From: Myroides oncorhynchi
GTDB lineage: Bacteria; Bacteroidota; Bacteroidia; Flavobacteriales; Flavobacteriaceae
Assembly: GCF_020905415.1 (NCBI RefSeq)
Contig: NZ_JAJJMP010000001.1
Location: 491,501-555,500 of the forward strand
Direction: 5' to 3'
Length of the DNA: 64,000 nucleotides
The notes below the pieces were generated by a model. The model was not told the DNA's origin and made no database searches. It saw nothing but the letters and a program-made list of their open reading frames with translations. Position 1 is the first letter of the stretch. The number at the start of each line of letters is the position of its first letter. The translations under genes and the position numbers were made by a program. This document shows positions 18,372-27,693 of this stretch, piece after piece.

Positions 18372-19325
18372 TTATTTAAAGAAAGAGTCCACAAACTCAT
18401 ACTTATTAAACACTTGTAAGTCTTCGATACCTTCACCTACGCCAATGTACTTCACTGGAATTTGGAATTGATCTGATATACCAATAACAACTCCGCCTTT
18501 AGCGGTACCATCTAGTTTAGTAACTGCAAGGCAATTTACTTCAGTAGCTGCTGTAAATTGTTTTGCTTGCTCAAAAGCATTTTGACCTGTAGATCCATCT
18601 AATACTAACATAACATCATGAGGTGCATCAGGGATAACCTTTTGCATAACTCGTTTAACCTTTGTTAACTCGTTCATCAAGTTAATCTTATTATGCAGAC
18701 GACCCGCAGTATCTATAATAACTATATCAGCATTTTGTGTAACAGCTGACTGTAAGGTATCAAAAGCAACAGATGCAGGGTCACTTCCCATTTGCTGTCT
18801 AACAATAGGCACTCCTACTCTATCAGCCCAAACTTGTAACTGATCAATTGCAGCCGCTCTAAATGTATCTGCCGCACCTAAAACAACACTAAATCCAGCT
18901 TTCTTAAACTGATAAGCAAGCTTTCCAATAGTGGTAGTTTTACCAGCGCCATTAACACCTACAACCATTAATACGTATGGTTTCTTATCTTTTGGAATAT
19001 CAAACTCTGTCGCTTCACCAGACTGTGTCTCAGATAGCAAGCTTGCAATCTCATCCCTAAGAATCTGATTTAACTCATCAGTACCAACATACTTATCTTT
19101 AGAAACACGCTCTTCAATACGTTCAATAATTTTTAATGTAGTATTAACACCTACATCAGATGATACAAGTATCTCCTCTAAATTATCAAGGACATCATCA
19201 TCTACTTTAGACTTACCAGCTACAGCTTTAGTAAGTTTTGAGAAAAAAGAAGATTTAGACTTTTCTAAACCTTTATCTAAAGTTTCCTTCTTTTCTGAAG
19301 AAAATAACTTCTTAAAAAAACTCAT
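18372..19325 (-). CDS. ftsY: Signal recognition particle receptor FtsY
   Basis: SRP GTPase at the inner membrane that docks ribosome-SRP complexes for cotranslational insertion. After a short charged N domain the G domain contains GVNGAGKTTTIGKLA near residue 123, DTFRAAAIDQLQVWA, DTAGRLHNK, TKLDGTAKGG and KYIGVGEGIEDLQ. At 317 residues it lacks the long acidic A domain of E. coli FtsY, as is usual in this phylum. It follows the L28-L33-DUF4295 cluster in the conserved Bacteroidota order. Confidence 0.97.
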   Translation of the reverse strand: MSFFKKLFSSEKKETLDKGLEKSKSSFFSKLTKAVAGKSKVDDDVLDNLEEILVSSDVGVNTTLKIIERIEERVSKDKYVGTDELNQILRDEIASLLSETQSGEATEFDIPKDKKPYVLMVVGVNGAGKTTTIGKLAYQFKKAGFSVVLGAADTFRAAAIDQLQVWADRVGVPIVRQQMGSDPASVAFDTLQSAVTQNADIVIIDTAGRLHNKINLMNELTKVKRVMQKVIPDAPHDVMLVLDGSTGQNAFEQAKQFTAATEVNCLAVTKLDGTAKGGVVIGISDQFQIPVKYIGVGEGIEDLQVFNKYEFVDSFFK

Positions 19326-19449
19326 ATAACTTTTATTAACTAGTACAAATATAAAGAATAAAACGCTAACCTTTTACCCACTATAATAAAGTACATAAAT
19401 AAAAAAAGCTGTCTATACAGACAGCTTTTCAAAATCTTTATAATGGTAA

Positions 19450-19602
19450 TTACTTCTTGCTTAAGAACTCATCCACAAAATCAGGAGCCATAACAGACTC
19501 AACAAATGTGTAAGCTCCAGTTTTAGGAGATTTAACCATTTTGATTGCTTTAGTCAACTTTTTAGAAGAAGTTCTTAAAGTTGCTACGGTTTTCTTTGCC
19601 AT
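19450..19602 (-). CDS. DUF4295 small protein
   Basis: A 50-codon gene found by reading the gap between rpmG and ftsY. It starts MAKKTVATLRTSSKKLTKAI and ends VDEFLSKK. It is lysine-rich and conserved after rpmG in Bacteroidota, so it may be a ribosome-associated protein. It lies 9 bp after rpmG. Confidence 0.9.
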   Translation of the reverse strand: MAKKTVATLRTSSKKLTKAIKMVKSPKTGAYTFVESVMAPDFVDEFLSKK

Positions 19603-19611
19603 GACTAATAA

Positions 19612-19794
19612 TTATTTAATTTCTTTGTGAACTGTTACTTTCTTCATGATAGGGTTGAATTTTTTAATTTCCAATCTATCAGGTGTGTTTTTCTTATTCT
19701 TAGTCGTGATGTATCTTGAAGTTCCTGGTAACCCAGACGCTTTGTGTTCAGTACATTCTAAGATCACTTGAATTCTGTTCCCTTTCTTTGCCAT
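19612..19794 (-). CDS. rpmG: 50S ribosomal protein L33
   Basis: 60 residues beginning [20 protein letters not shown], with [20 protein letters not shown] and a basic C-terminus, as in L33. A single N-terminal-half Cys remains and there is no CxxC pair, so this is the zinc-independent form. It lies between L28 and DUF4295 in one transcript. Confidence 0.97.
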   Translation of the reverse strand: MAKKGNRIQVILECTEHKASGLPGTSRYITTKNKKNTPDRLEIKKFNPIMKKVTVHKEIK

Positions 19795-19821
19795 CGTATT
19801 CTATTTTTTAATGGGTACGAA

Positions 19822-20058
19822 TTATTTTACTAATCCTTTTGCTTTTGCATCTTTCAATACAGCAACAATACCTTTTTTGTTAATTGTTTTTAATGCAGAC
19901 GTTGATAATTTCAATGTTACCCATCTGTCTTCTTCAGCAATGTAGAAACGTTTTTTAACTAAGTTAACAGAAAACTTTCTCTTAGTTTTATTCATCGCGT
20001 GAGAAACGTTGTTTCCAACCATTGCGCGTTTACCAGTAATTTCACAAACTCTTGACAT
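19822..20058 (-). CDS. rpmB: 50S ribosomal protein L28
   Basis: 78 residues with the L28 signature [20 protein letters not shown] and the basic [16 protein letters not shown]. First gene of the ribosomal set, 40 bp downstream of a recognisable promoter. Confidence 0.97.
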   Translation of the reverse strand: MSRVCEITGKRAMVGNNVSHAMNKTKRKFSVNLVKKRFYIAEEDRWVTLKLSTSALKTINKKGIVAVLKDAKAKGLVK

Positions 20059-20097
20059 TATTTCTTATCTTTTATTTCAATATTCAAAATCAGGGTG

Positions 20098-20129
20098 CAA
20101 AGTAACGAAAAAGAAAATTATTATACAAA
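20098..20129 (-). promoter_or_regulatory. Promoter of the rpmB cluster
   Basis: On the minus strand TTTG (20126-20129) and, 20 bp on, TTACTTTG (20098-20105), one mismatch from TAnnTTTG. The spacing fits the -33/-7 arrangement of this phylum. Confidence 0.45.
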
Positions 20130-20139
20130 ATCTTTCGCG

Positions 20140-21384
20140 TTATTTTTTTAATATTTCATTATATATTAATTCCAAACCCCTTGCTATAGCACTATTTATA
20201 ACCTTTTCTCGTGGTTGACCAAATTTACATTCTATAGCCAATACTTCATCTGGTGTTGCTATTCCAATATACACTGTTCCTACCTCTACATTCGAATCTC
20301 CTTTTGTTGGTCCAGCATTACCGGTAGTAGAAATCGCATAATCACTTTTGAATTTCAATTGTGCTTGTTTAGCCATTTCTAAAGCTACTTCTTTACTAAC
20401 TACGGTATGTTTATCTATTGTCTCTGGATTAACTCCTAACATATCTATTTTACTCTCGGTAGCATAACATACCACCCCTCCTTTAAAATACACTGAAGAT
20501 CCTGGCTTTCTATTAAACATTACTGCTAACTGTCCACCTGTACAACTTTCTGCAAAAGAAATAGTTTTATTTCTAATTTGCAACTCTTTTATAATAATTT
20601 CAGGAAACTCTATATCTTCATAAGCACGAATATAATCTTTCGCTTCCTCAGGCATTCTATCAATCTGCATATCAATACTTTGAGAAAGAAAGACATGATT
20701 CTCTCCTCTACTAGATAAACGCAACCTTACTTTACCAGGACTGGGTAAATAAGCTAATTTAATATCCGAAGGCAAATTATTCTCCCAATCTTCCAAGTAC
20801 TCCGCTAATAAGCTCTCTCCAATCCCATAAGTTACAATTGTTTTATGTATATTAAATACTCCTTTAAAGAGTCCTTTTACATAAGGAACTAATTGCTCTT
20901 GAAAAATTGTTTTCATTTCAAATGGCACTCCAGGAAATGAAACAAAGAAAGTATTTTCTTTTTTCATCAACATACCAGGAGCTGTTCCTACACTATTAAA
21001 CAATATAGTAGATGTTGAAGGAACTAGAGCTTGTTGCTTATTAATTTCTGAAATCGGTTTCTTATAATAGTTTTCTAAAAGTATCGTAACATGTGCCAGA
21101 ACCTCTTCATTCTCAACTAAATAATCATTAAAAAAATCACAAAAAACTTTTTTAGTCACATCATCTTTAGTAGGTCCCAGTCCTCCTGTCATAATCACTA
21201 AATCAACAACATTAACCTGAGATGTCATCGCTTGTTCTATTGCTTCTTTTTTATCTGAAACAGTTTTTATCTCAACAATATCAAAACCTAACGTATCAAG
21301 TTCTTTTGCCAAATATGTAGAATTAGTATCAACAATTTGACCAATTAATATCTCATCTCCTATTGTGATTATACTTGCTCTCAT
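20140..21384 (-). CDS. cinA: CinA family nicotinamide-nucleotide amidohydrolase
   Basis: 414 residues with an N-terminal MoaB/MogA-like domain (TIGDEILIGQIVDTNSTYLA, TGGLGPTKDDVTKK, SFPGVPFEMKTIF) and a C-terminal PncC domain (ISFAESCTGGQLAVMFNRKP with catalytic Ser/Cys region, STTGNAGPTKGDSNVEVGTV). The protein deamidates NMN in pyridine nucleotide recycling. It lies 7 bp after the 21392 gene, in a run of four closely spaced genes. Confidence 0.93.
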   Translation of the reverse strand: MRASIITIGDEILIGQIVDTNSTYLAKELDTLGFDIVEIKTVSDKKEAIEQAMTSQVNVVDLVIMTGGLGPTKDDVTKKVFCDFFNDYLVENEEVLAHVTILLENYYKKPISEINKQQALVPSTSTILFNSVGTAPGMLMKKENTFFVSFPGVPFEMKTIFQEQLVPYVKGLFKGVFNIHKTIVTYGIGESLLAEYLEDWENNLPSDIKLAYLPSPGKVRLRLSSRGENHVFLSQSIDMQIDRMPEEAKDYIRAYEDIEFPEIIIKELQIRNKTISFAESCTGGQLAVMFNRKPGSSVYFKGGVVCYATESKIDMLGVNPETIDKHTVVSKEVALEMAKQAQLKFKSDYAISTTGNAGPTKGDSNVEVGTVYIGIATPDEVLAIECKFGQPREKVINSAIARGLELIYNEILKK

Positions 21385-21391
21385 ACTACAG

Positions 21392-21736
21392 TTATAAGTT
21401 AAAGTCTTTTCTTATTTCTTTACGAGCATTTTTCACACGCTCCTTAAAAATTTTAAAAGTTTCTTTAATAGCCTTCGTCTTGCCTTGATCCTTTGCCCAT
21501 GTTTCTATAGAAGAAGCTTCTTCTATAGCCTGTTCCATCCCAAGAAATTCTAATGAAGGTGTAAGAAAACTAATACTTTCTATTACATCGTTATACGCTT
21601 TGTCATTAATTCCTTTCTTTATTCTCTTTAGCCAATCTTTCGACTCATCTACAAAGACAATTAAACCCGATTTAACAACAACTTGATCGTCATTATATGT
21701 TTGTAATATCGGTCCTAAATCATAATGAAGTGCCAT
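21392..21736 (-). CDS. Helical conserved protein, possibly HPt-like
   Basis: 114 residues, predicted mostly helical. It starts MALHYDLGPILQTYNDDQVV and has SISFLTPSLEFLGMEQAIEE in the middle. The four-helix pattern resembles histidine phosphotransfer domains, but the phosphorylatable His in an HxLKG motif is missing, so a relay role is doubtful. It is 4 bp after the FAH-family gene. Confidence 0.65.
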   Translation of the reverse strand: MALHYDLGPILQTYNDDQVVVKSGLIVFVDESKDWLKRIKKGINDKAYNDVIESISFLTPSLEFLGMEQAIEEASSIETWAKDQGKTKAIKETFKIFKERVKNARKEIRKDFNL

Positions 21737-21740
21737 AATC

Positions 21741-22352
21741 TTATTTTACGTTTAAACGAAACAACTTTTTACCTGCTAAAACCCCTTCTAACACATCTCC
21801 TTCATTTACATTACCAACACCTTTAGGTGTTCCTGTAAAAATCAAATCTCCTTTCTTCAGGGTAAAATACTTAGAAATTTCAGCGATAGTTTCATCTATA
21901 TTCCAAATCATTTGCGCTGTACTTGCTTCTTGTACCACATTGCCATTATGTATTAATGAGAACGTAGTGTCATACAAATTGTCTAACTCACTCTTGTCAA
22001 TAAATTCTCCAAGCATAGCTGAGCCATCAAAAGCTTTTGCCTTTTCCCAAGGCAATCCCTTTTCTTTTAATTGACTTTGCACATCTCTAGCAGTAAAATC
22101 TATCCCCACAGTCACCTCATCATAATATTTATGAGCAAACTTAGGTTCAATGTATTTACCTACTTTAATAATCTTAACAACCACTTCTATTTCATAATGG
22201 ATATCGCTAGAGAAGTCAGGAATCGCAAAAGGACACTCCCTTCCTAGCAAGGCAGAATCAGGTTTAATAAACAACACTGGTTCTGAAGGCCTCTCATTGT
22301 TAAGTTCCTCAATATGCTCTACGTAATTTCTCCCTATACAAACTATTTTCAT
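21741..22352 (-). CDS. Fumarylacetoacetate hydrolase (FAH) family protein
   Basis: 203 residues with the FAH fold: an N-terminal CIGRNYVEHIEEL, VLFIKPDSAL, the metal-binding acidic residues in IHYEIEVVVKI and GIDFTARDVQ, then GTPKGVGNVNEGD. Homologues are often acylpyruvases or oxaloacetate tautomerase/decarboxylases. The substrate cannot be read here. Confidence 0.9.
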   Translation of the reverse strand: MKIVCIGRNYVEHIEELNNERPSEPVLFIKPDSALLGRECPFAIPDFSSDIHYEIEVVVKIIKVGKYIEPKFAHKYYDEVTVGIDFTARDVQSQLKEKGLPWEKAKAFDGSAMLGEFIDKSELDNLYDTTFSLIHNGNVVQEASTAQMIWNIDETIAEISKYFTLKKGDLIFTGTPKGVGNVNEGDVLEGVLAGKKLFRLNVK

Positions 22353-22363
22353 AAAAGAAATTA

Positions 22364-23137
22364 TTACAACTTATTATTTAATTTTCTCAACTTTAATCCT
22401 GTCAACACTTTCTTTGTGTATAATGGAAAGTCCGCATTCTGGATCCAACCGTAATAACCCGGCTCATTATCTAATACCTCATCAACTAAAGCTCCTTTAT
22501 GTTTACCAAACGTAAAGATTTCTTTTCCTTCTTCATTTAAAGCTATAAATCCTGCAAAATCAACACTCTTCTTACGAGTTGTATATTCTGAAAGTGACTT
22601 CATATCATTCTCTAAGTCATCATATCGGTCTAACTGTGCTTTTAGTATTTCATAAGTAGCATTAGTATCAGCATCAGCTGAGTGCGCATTCTCTAATGTA
22701 GCATTACAGTAGAATCTGTATGCAGCACTTAATGTACGCTCTTCCTTCTTATGAAAGATAGTCTGAATATCAACAGAAACTCTATTTCCCATCTCAAAAT
22801 CGACTCCTGATCTTAATAACTCTTCTGCTAACAGTGGAATATCAAAACGATCTGAGTTAAATCCAGCTAAATCAGAATCTTTGATCATATTATATATTAG
22901 TGGAGACAACTCTTTAAAAGTCGGTTCATTAGCTACCTTCTCATCTGTAATACCATGAATTGCTGTAGACTGTGCAGGTATACTCCTTTCTGGATTTACT
23001 AACCAAGTCTTACTCTCTTTGTTTCCGTTAGGAAATACTTTTAATATCGCTATTTCTACTACTCTATCTCTCGCTACGTCTATTCCTGTTGTTTCTAAAT
23101 CGAAGAAACAGATAGGTCTATGTAATTTCAACTCCAT
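22364..23137 (-). CDS. 3'-5' exonuclease, DnaQ/DEDDh type
   Basis: 257 residues. Exo I FDLETTGIDVARDRVVEIAI (DxE), Exo II GFNSDRFDIPLLAEELLRSG, Exo III AHSADADTNATYEIL with the proofreading His and Asp. A C-terminal SprT-like extension (EEGKEIFTFGKHKGALVDEV) is of the DUF3820 kind seen in such exonucleases. The likely role is DNA or RNA end trimming. It is upstream of the FAH gene in the same transcript. Confidence 0.9.
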   Translation of the reverse strand: MELKLHRPICFFDLETTGIDVARDRVVEIAILKVFPNGNKESKTWLVNPERSIPAQSTAIHGITDEKVANEPTFKELSPLIYNMIKDSDLAGFNSDRFDIPLLAEELLRSGVDFEMGNRVSVDIQTIFHKKEERTLSAAYRFYCNATLENAHSADADTNATYEILKAQLDRYDDLENDMKSLSEYTTRKKSVDFAGFIALNEEGKEIFTFGKHKGALVDEVLDNEPGYYGWIQNADFPLYTKKVLTGLKLRKLNNKL

Positions 23138-23239
23138 TATTCTGTTTTTTTATTTAATTACAAATATAATAAATGTAATGTTTTACGACTCAAAATCAAC
23201 ACCTAACTTTTATAACATTAACTTTTATACTAGTTCCCA

Positions 23240-23330
23240 ATCATAGGCTAGTGATACTAATGTGATAGGCTGTTTTTAGCACTTTTAAGCCGACCACATG
23301 CCCATCAACAGCCGACCACATGCCGACCAC
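23240..23330. repeat. Dispersed intergenic repeat, copy 1
   Basis: A stretch that includes a 41-bp segment (23262-23302) identical to 53962-54002. It contains CCGACCACATGCC twice in tandem, separated by CATCAACAG, while the second copy has it once. It lies between divergent or noncoding ends and has no coding capacity. Confidence 0.75.
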
Positions 23331-23434
23331 CCTACTAAAATAGTACAGAAAAGACATTTTAACTCAAAAAATAAAGGTTACCCTATAATGAGAATAACCT
23401 TTATCTACAATTAAAATAACATATCTAACTCAAT

Positions 23435-24466
23435 TTATGACTCAAAAGGAGATTTTTTGACTTCATCCTTAATATCACTTGATAAACTTCCTAAGAATAC
23501 AGTGATATCGTCTATTTGTTCTTGGCTTAATTTGACATTAGTTTGCAAACTAGCCATAATTCGTACAGCTTCTTTCAAATCTTTTACAGAACCATCGTGA
23601 AAATATGGTCCAGTATGTACAATATTTCTTAAGCCAGGTACTTTAAAAAAGTACTTTTCAGTATCTCTATTACTTAAATCAGCTAATCCATTATCTACTT
23701 TTTTAGATTTAGTTTCTTGCCAATAATCTCCATATACACCAAACTTTTGGAACATCTGTCCTCCCATTGCTACTCCATTATGACAAGTAATACAACCTAC
23801 AGAAATAAACGCCTCCAAACCTTTTTGTTCTTGAGCAGATAGGGCGCTCACATTTCCTTCAAGAAATTTATCAAACCTACTTTCTGGCATTAGTGTGCGC
23901 TCAAAAGCTCCAATAGCATTTGTGATATTTTCAAAAGTAACAGGTTCCTTATCAGACTTGTATATAGCAGCAAACTTCGCTTTATACATGTCTACTTTCC
24001 TTAATTTGTCCTCTAATTCCTTTTCATTTTTTATATTGTGCTCCACAGGATTTAAAATGGGACCACCAGCTTGTTCTTCAACATCTTTTGCTCTACCATC
24101 CCAAAATTGCATACTATGTAACGCTGCGTGAAAAACGGTAGGAGAATTACGCCCTCCTAAAGAGCCGTCATCTCCTGGTGAAAATGCTAAATTATCTACT
24201 CCATAAGTATTTAAGTTATGGCAAGAGTTACAACTAATATTTCCATCTTTAGATAGGCGATTATCAAAATACAAATATTTACCTAATGCTACCTTCTCAG
24301 GATCTAAATCCTTATTCTCTACCGACGAAATGGGTTGAAAGAAGGTTTTCGCTTTAATTAACAATTCTGACTCCCCTATCTCTGTAACTACAGTATCGTT
24401 CTTTTGTTCTTTTTTACAACTGATAAATGACAATAATACAGCAAGTAAAACAAGTTGCTTTCTCAT
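23435..24466 (-). CDS. Di-haem cytochrome c peroxidase
   Basis: Reduces periplasmic hydrogen peroxide with electrons from cytochromes. 343 residues with a lipoprotein signal ending SFISCKKE and two haem motifs: CNSCH near residue 82 in the low-potential domain and CITCH near 228 in the high-potential domain. The segment LRNIVHTGPYFHDGSVKDLK matches the BCCP/MauG family. An FNR-type box upstream suggests oxygen-linked control. Confidence 0.95.
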   Translation of the reverse strand: MRKQLVLLAVLLSFISCKKEQKNDTVVTEIGESELLIKAKTFFQPISSVENKDLDPEKVALGKYLYFDNRLSKDGNISCNSCHNLNTYGVDNLAFSPGDDGSLGGRNSPTVFHAALHSMQFWDGRAKDVEEQAGGPILNPVEHNIKNEKELEDKLRKVDMYKAKFAAIYKSDKEPVTFENITNAIGAFERTLMPESRFDKFLEGNVSALSAQEQKGLEAFISVGCITCHNGVAMGGQMFQKFGVYGDYWQETKSKKVDNGLADLSNRDTEKYFFKVPGLRNIVHTGPYFHDGSVKDLKEAVRIMASLQTNVKLSQEQIDDITVFLGSLSSDIKDEVKKSPFES

Positions 24467-24493
24467 AATTAATACTACTTTGATTTATAGTTT

Positions 24494-24536
24494 CAAATTA
24501 CCCTTAATCTTATTCGCAGTATATGATAAATATCAA
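24494..24536 (-). promoter_or_regulatory. FNR-like box and -7 region of the cytochrome c peroxidase gene
   Basis: On the minus strand TTGAT-ATTT-ATCAT (24523-24536) is one base from the FNR consensus TTGAT-N4-ATCAA. TAATTTG at 24494-24500 resembles the -7 element with one base missing. The box centre falls about 42 bp upstream of the inferred start, the class II position. Confidence 0.5.
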
Positions 24537-24697
24537 GTTGTCTTCTCATATTGAGTTTTATCATTTCAACAACATAGCTTACTCAAAACAAACATAAATT
24601 CAATAAATAAAACATAAAAAAACACATTAAATAAAAAAAAATTTGGTTTATTGAATTTTTATCTTATTTTAGCTATAACCAACAACGACTAATCACT

Positions 24698-25144
24698 ATG
24701 AAAACAACTTATTCCCTACTTATATCTATAATGCTACTAAGCTCTATAAGTTGTCAAACGACAGAAACGATAGTATCTACACCCTATAAACTACAAAATG
24801 AAAAAACTGTAGTATATTCTGCAAAAACATTCATGTTTAAAAATTATTTTTTTTCTTTTAAAGATGGAGAAGCTACTTTAGTTTATCAACAAGATTCTAA
24901 ACTAAATAATAATACCGAGCCTATTTATTTAACTCTAATTGAAAACAAAGAAAATAAAAGGTATCAAGAATTTACAGATAAAACCAAAGAAATATCAGTA
25001 AAAATCATAAGTGAACATGAAGTCAAATTACAATTAAATAAAGCCAGATATACGCTGTATACATCTAGTCATTTAAAAGAAGTTAATGCAGATAATCAAC
25101 GTATCTTAGCAGATATTGCTATATGGAAAAATGACAAATATTAA
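24698..25144 (+). CDS. Hypothetical lipoprotein
   Basis: 148 residues, signal MKTTYSLLISIMLLSSISCQ with the lipobox Cys at about 19. The mature part is beta-rich and charged, without a recognised domain. Convergent with the thioesterase gene, with which it shares a terminator hairpin. Confidence 0.7.
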   Translation: MKTTYSLLISIMLLSSISCQTTETIVSTPYKLQNEKTVVYSAKTFMFKNYFFSFKDGEATLVYQQDSKLNNNTEPIYLTLIENKENKRYQEFTDKTKEISVKIISEHEVKLQLNKARYTLYTSSHLKEVNADNQRILADIAIWKNDKY

Positions 25145-25155
25145 TTACATATCAT

Positions 25156-25192
25156 AAAATAAAGAGGGGAAAATAAGTCCACTCTTTATTTT
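25156..25192. terminator. Bidirectional terminator
   Basis: AAAATAAAGAG pairs perfectly with CTCTTTATTTT around a 15-nt loop, between convergent genes ending at 25144 and 25194. Confidence 0.7.
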
Positions 25193-25193
25193 G

Positions 25194-25631
25194 CTATAGT
25201 CCTGGTTCAAATGCCAAAACTTCTTCTCTTAACCAATTTGGTATTTCTATCGTCTTTTTCTCCTGAATATCAATCATTACTTGAGTGCTAGTTCCTATGG
25301 CGTGCACTATCAATTCCCTATTTTCACCTTCACTGACAATAGTATATTCTATTTCAAAACTTTTGCTTCCCATTTTCGAAATCCTCACTCCTACTCTTGG
25401 ATGTTTAACCGACAAGTTTATCTCTTTGAGATAATTACATGAAATGTTAGCAATAACAAACATATGTTTATACCAGTCCCATGTTGTACTCGCTTGATTC
25501 ATATAAAAACCTCTTCCTATTTGGAAATAATCTATATACATAACATTATTTACATGTCCTAAAGCATCCATATCACTCCATCTAATTTCTAGCGGATGGT
25601 AAAATCTATAATCATTGTTATTAAATCCCAT
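25194..25631 (-). CDS. Acyl-CoA thioesterase, hotdog fold (4HBT family)
   Basis: 145 residues with the 4-hydroxybenzoyl-CoA thioesterase signature IRWSDMDALGHVNNVMYIDY (catalytic Asp). Likely hydrolyses acyl-CoAs in the cytosol; chain-length preference is unknown. Confidence 0.9.
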   Translation of the reverse strand: MGFNNNDYRFYHPLEIRWSDMDALGHVNNVMYIDYFQIGRGFYMNQASTTWDWYKHMFVIANISCNYLKEINLSVKHPRVGVRISKMGSKSFEIEYTIVSEGENRELIVHAIGTSTQVMIDIQEKKTIEIPNWLREEVLAFEPGL

Positions 25632-25699
25632 ATCTAAATATTCTTATTTTAAAAGTTGAATATATGAAAAACATTACAAACAGAGTAAACAATTAGCAT

Positions 25700-26713
25700 T
25701 TAGTCCAACTGAGTATCAACATTTTTTGTTTTACTTCCAAATAGGCTACTTTTCCAATCATACCCTTTTTTCAAAAACCTTATTTCCTTTTTCAAAGTAA
25801 AACGCTTGATAACTGTAAAAGTAAAATTACTAGATAACAAACTAGTCTGATAATTTTCTTTGAAATTTAAAAATAAACCATTCGTTAAAGCTGTTCCTGT
25901 TATTATCCACTCTTCTCCAATATAGCCAATAGTAAATCGTCCAATAGCGGTAGGGTTAACAATAAATGATGTTTTATTAGTTAACAAATTTTCTTCTATT
26001 GCGCCATTAATACCTAGTGTAAATGCTCCTGCTACTAGTGTTTTTTTGTAAGGAACCCAATTATACCCATACCCTATATTAGGTCCAAAATGATATGTTC
26101 TTTTATCAAAATCACTTATGTTTTCCGAAACAGTAGGAATATTGTGTAATGATGTATAAAAGACTCCCCCTCCTACTAACAAAGACCCAGCAGACTTAAT
26201 CTGTACTCTATTAAAGTCGTATGCTGCTCCTAAAGAATATCTTGTATTATTACTCACGTATTGTAACATTAAACCATACATATTAATGCTAAAATCAGGA
26301 TAAATATTATTTATAGTAGGTATATCTCCCTTCTTATTATCTGAATAACGATAGAAGCCTTTGTTCCGTTTATAGTACAGATCTATGAGAAACTTATCTC
26401 CATAATAATGATACTGAAAATCAGTTGCTTTCGTTTTCCCTCTTTGCTTATCTCTCATAAAAGAAAAACCATAACTAAAACTCAAAGAAGAGCTTCCCCA
26501 TAAAAAACCAATTCCGATTGTTGTGGGTTTATTAGATTGAAAAGTCTGCTTCTGTTTACTTTCTTCAAAGTCATAATCTAATGCCAATATATCTTTCCCA
26601 AAATACACTTTTGCTCCATAAGGCTTGACATGTTCTTTTACATAAGATGAATCAACCTGCCCATAGTTGGTAGTAAAAAAGAATAAAAAAATCAACCCTA
26701 TAAAACACCTCAC
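25700..26713 (-). CDS. DUF4421 family outer-membrane-like protein
   Basis: 337 residues with a signal peptide (MRCFIGLIFLFFFTTNYGQ) and alternating beta-strand pattern ending in aromatic residues, for example IGIGFLWGSSSLSFSYGFSF and FGPNIGYGYNW. It matches DUF4421 proteins of Bacteroidota, which look like outer membrane barrels. Function unknown. Confidence 0.8.
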   Translation of the reverse strand: MRCFIGLIFLFFFTTNYGQVDSSYVKEHVKPYGAKVYFGKDILALDYDFEESKQKQTFQSNKPTTIGIGFLWGSSSLSFSYGFSFMRDKQRGKTKATDFQYHYYGDKFLIDLYYKRNKGFYRYSDNKKGDIPTINNIYPDFSINMYGLMLQYVSNNTRYSLGAAYDFNRVQIKSAGSLLVGGGVFYTSLHNIPTVSENISDFDKRTYHFGPNIGYGYNWVPYKKTLVAGAFTLGINGAIEENLLTNKTSFIVNPTAIGRFTIGYIGEEWIITGTALTNGLFLNFKENYQTSLLSSNFTFTVIKRFTLKKEIRFLKKGYDWKSSLFGSKTKNVDTQLD

Positions 26714-26750
26714 CCTTTATTATTTAAAATTTGACAAAGCAATATTAATA

Positions 26751-26781
26751 AAAAAAACCTCCAGTATAAAACTGAAGGTTT
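26751..26781 (-). terminator. Terminator after the 26806 gene
   Basis: AACCT-C-CAGT pairs with ACTG-A-AGGTT (one mismatch), and on the minus strand a T tract follows. Confidence 0.65.
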
Positions 26782-26805
26782 CTTTAAATTACTTGTTAAC
26801 TACTT

Positions 26806-27210
26806 TTAATTTACATCAAAATAATCGTATGTATGAAATTCATTAAATGTAACTACCTCGTCACATTCTAGTGCTGAATAATGCTTTTCGCCAGCATCAA
26901 ATAAAACAAGATTCAAACGTTTGAATAAAACATTTAACATGTTTTTTTGCCCTGCTGCATCCAACTCTAAGGTCATATTAACAATGTGCTCCTTATTTTC
27001 TGTGCTTTTTTCTTTATCTACACAAATTAAAGTCACTTTAAAGTCTGCAATACCCGTTAAAGATATCCCTACTACTTTAAACCTTTTTTGGTCAATATCA
27101 AAGTACTCCCCAATACTACTGATATAATTACCTTTTTTAGCTGCAATGATATCTGAGATATCTGCTGCAATACTTCCTGTGAAGTCGTTAAATTGTACTT
27201 CTGCTTTCAT
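26806..27210 (-). CDS. Conserved hypothetical cytosolic protein
   Basis: 134 residues from the ATG at 27210 (MKAEVQFNDFTGSIAADISD). No signal peptide or membrane segment. Mixed alpha/beta composition, ending YDYFDVN. The family was not recognised. An ATG three codons upstream at 27219 is possible. Confidence 0.65.
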   Translation of the reverse strand: MKAEVQFNDFTGSIAADISDIIAAKKGNYISSIGEYFDIDQKRFKVVGISLTGIADFKVTLICVDKEKSTENKEHIVNMTLELDAAGQKNMLNVLFKRLNLVLFDAGEKHYSALECDEVVTFNEFHTYDYFDVN

Positions 27211-27219
27211 AAACAACAA

Positions 27220-27693
27220 AATTAATTTTTCTTTTCACTGATAAAGATACTAAAACATTAGTACTCAAAACATTGAATTACTTTTTTTAAAACACACAAT
27301 AACATATAGTTATTTTAACAAACTATAATTAATTATTTATTTATACTAATAAAAACATTTAAATGTATTATTATGATAAATAATTAATTTTAATGTTTTT
27401 TTTTATCATTTAAAAACCGCTATAAAAAAGACAACATATTATTTTTAATAAAAAAACAAACATTAAACAATATATATAAACATATCTTTTATTCTACACA
27501 CAATTGAGATATAATAAACAATAAAAAAACTCAAAATTAGTTTATAACAAAATATATCAGCTAAAAACTGTTAATGCATAAGTAAAAAACAACATTAATA
27601 ATACACATCTAATACAAATTAGATATTAACAAAAATCTAGTAATCTTATTTATACCGTAGAATTACATCAAAAAAGTAGTTTTGAATAAAACC
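27220..27693. other. Very AT-rich intergenic region
   Basis: About 470 bp of mainly A and T with no open frame, hairpin terminator or recognisable RNA. Long runs such as AATTAATTATTTATTTATAC occur. I see nothing functional in it. Confidence 0.6.
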
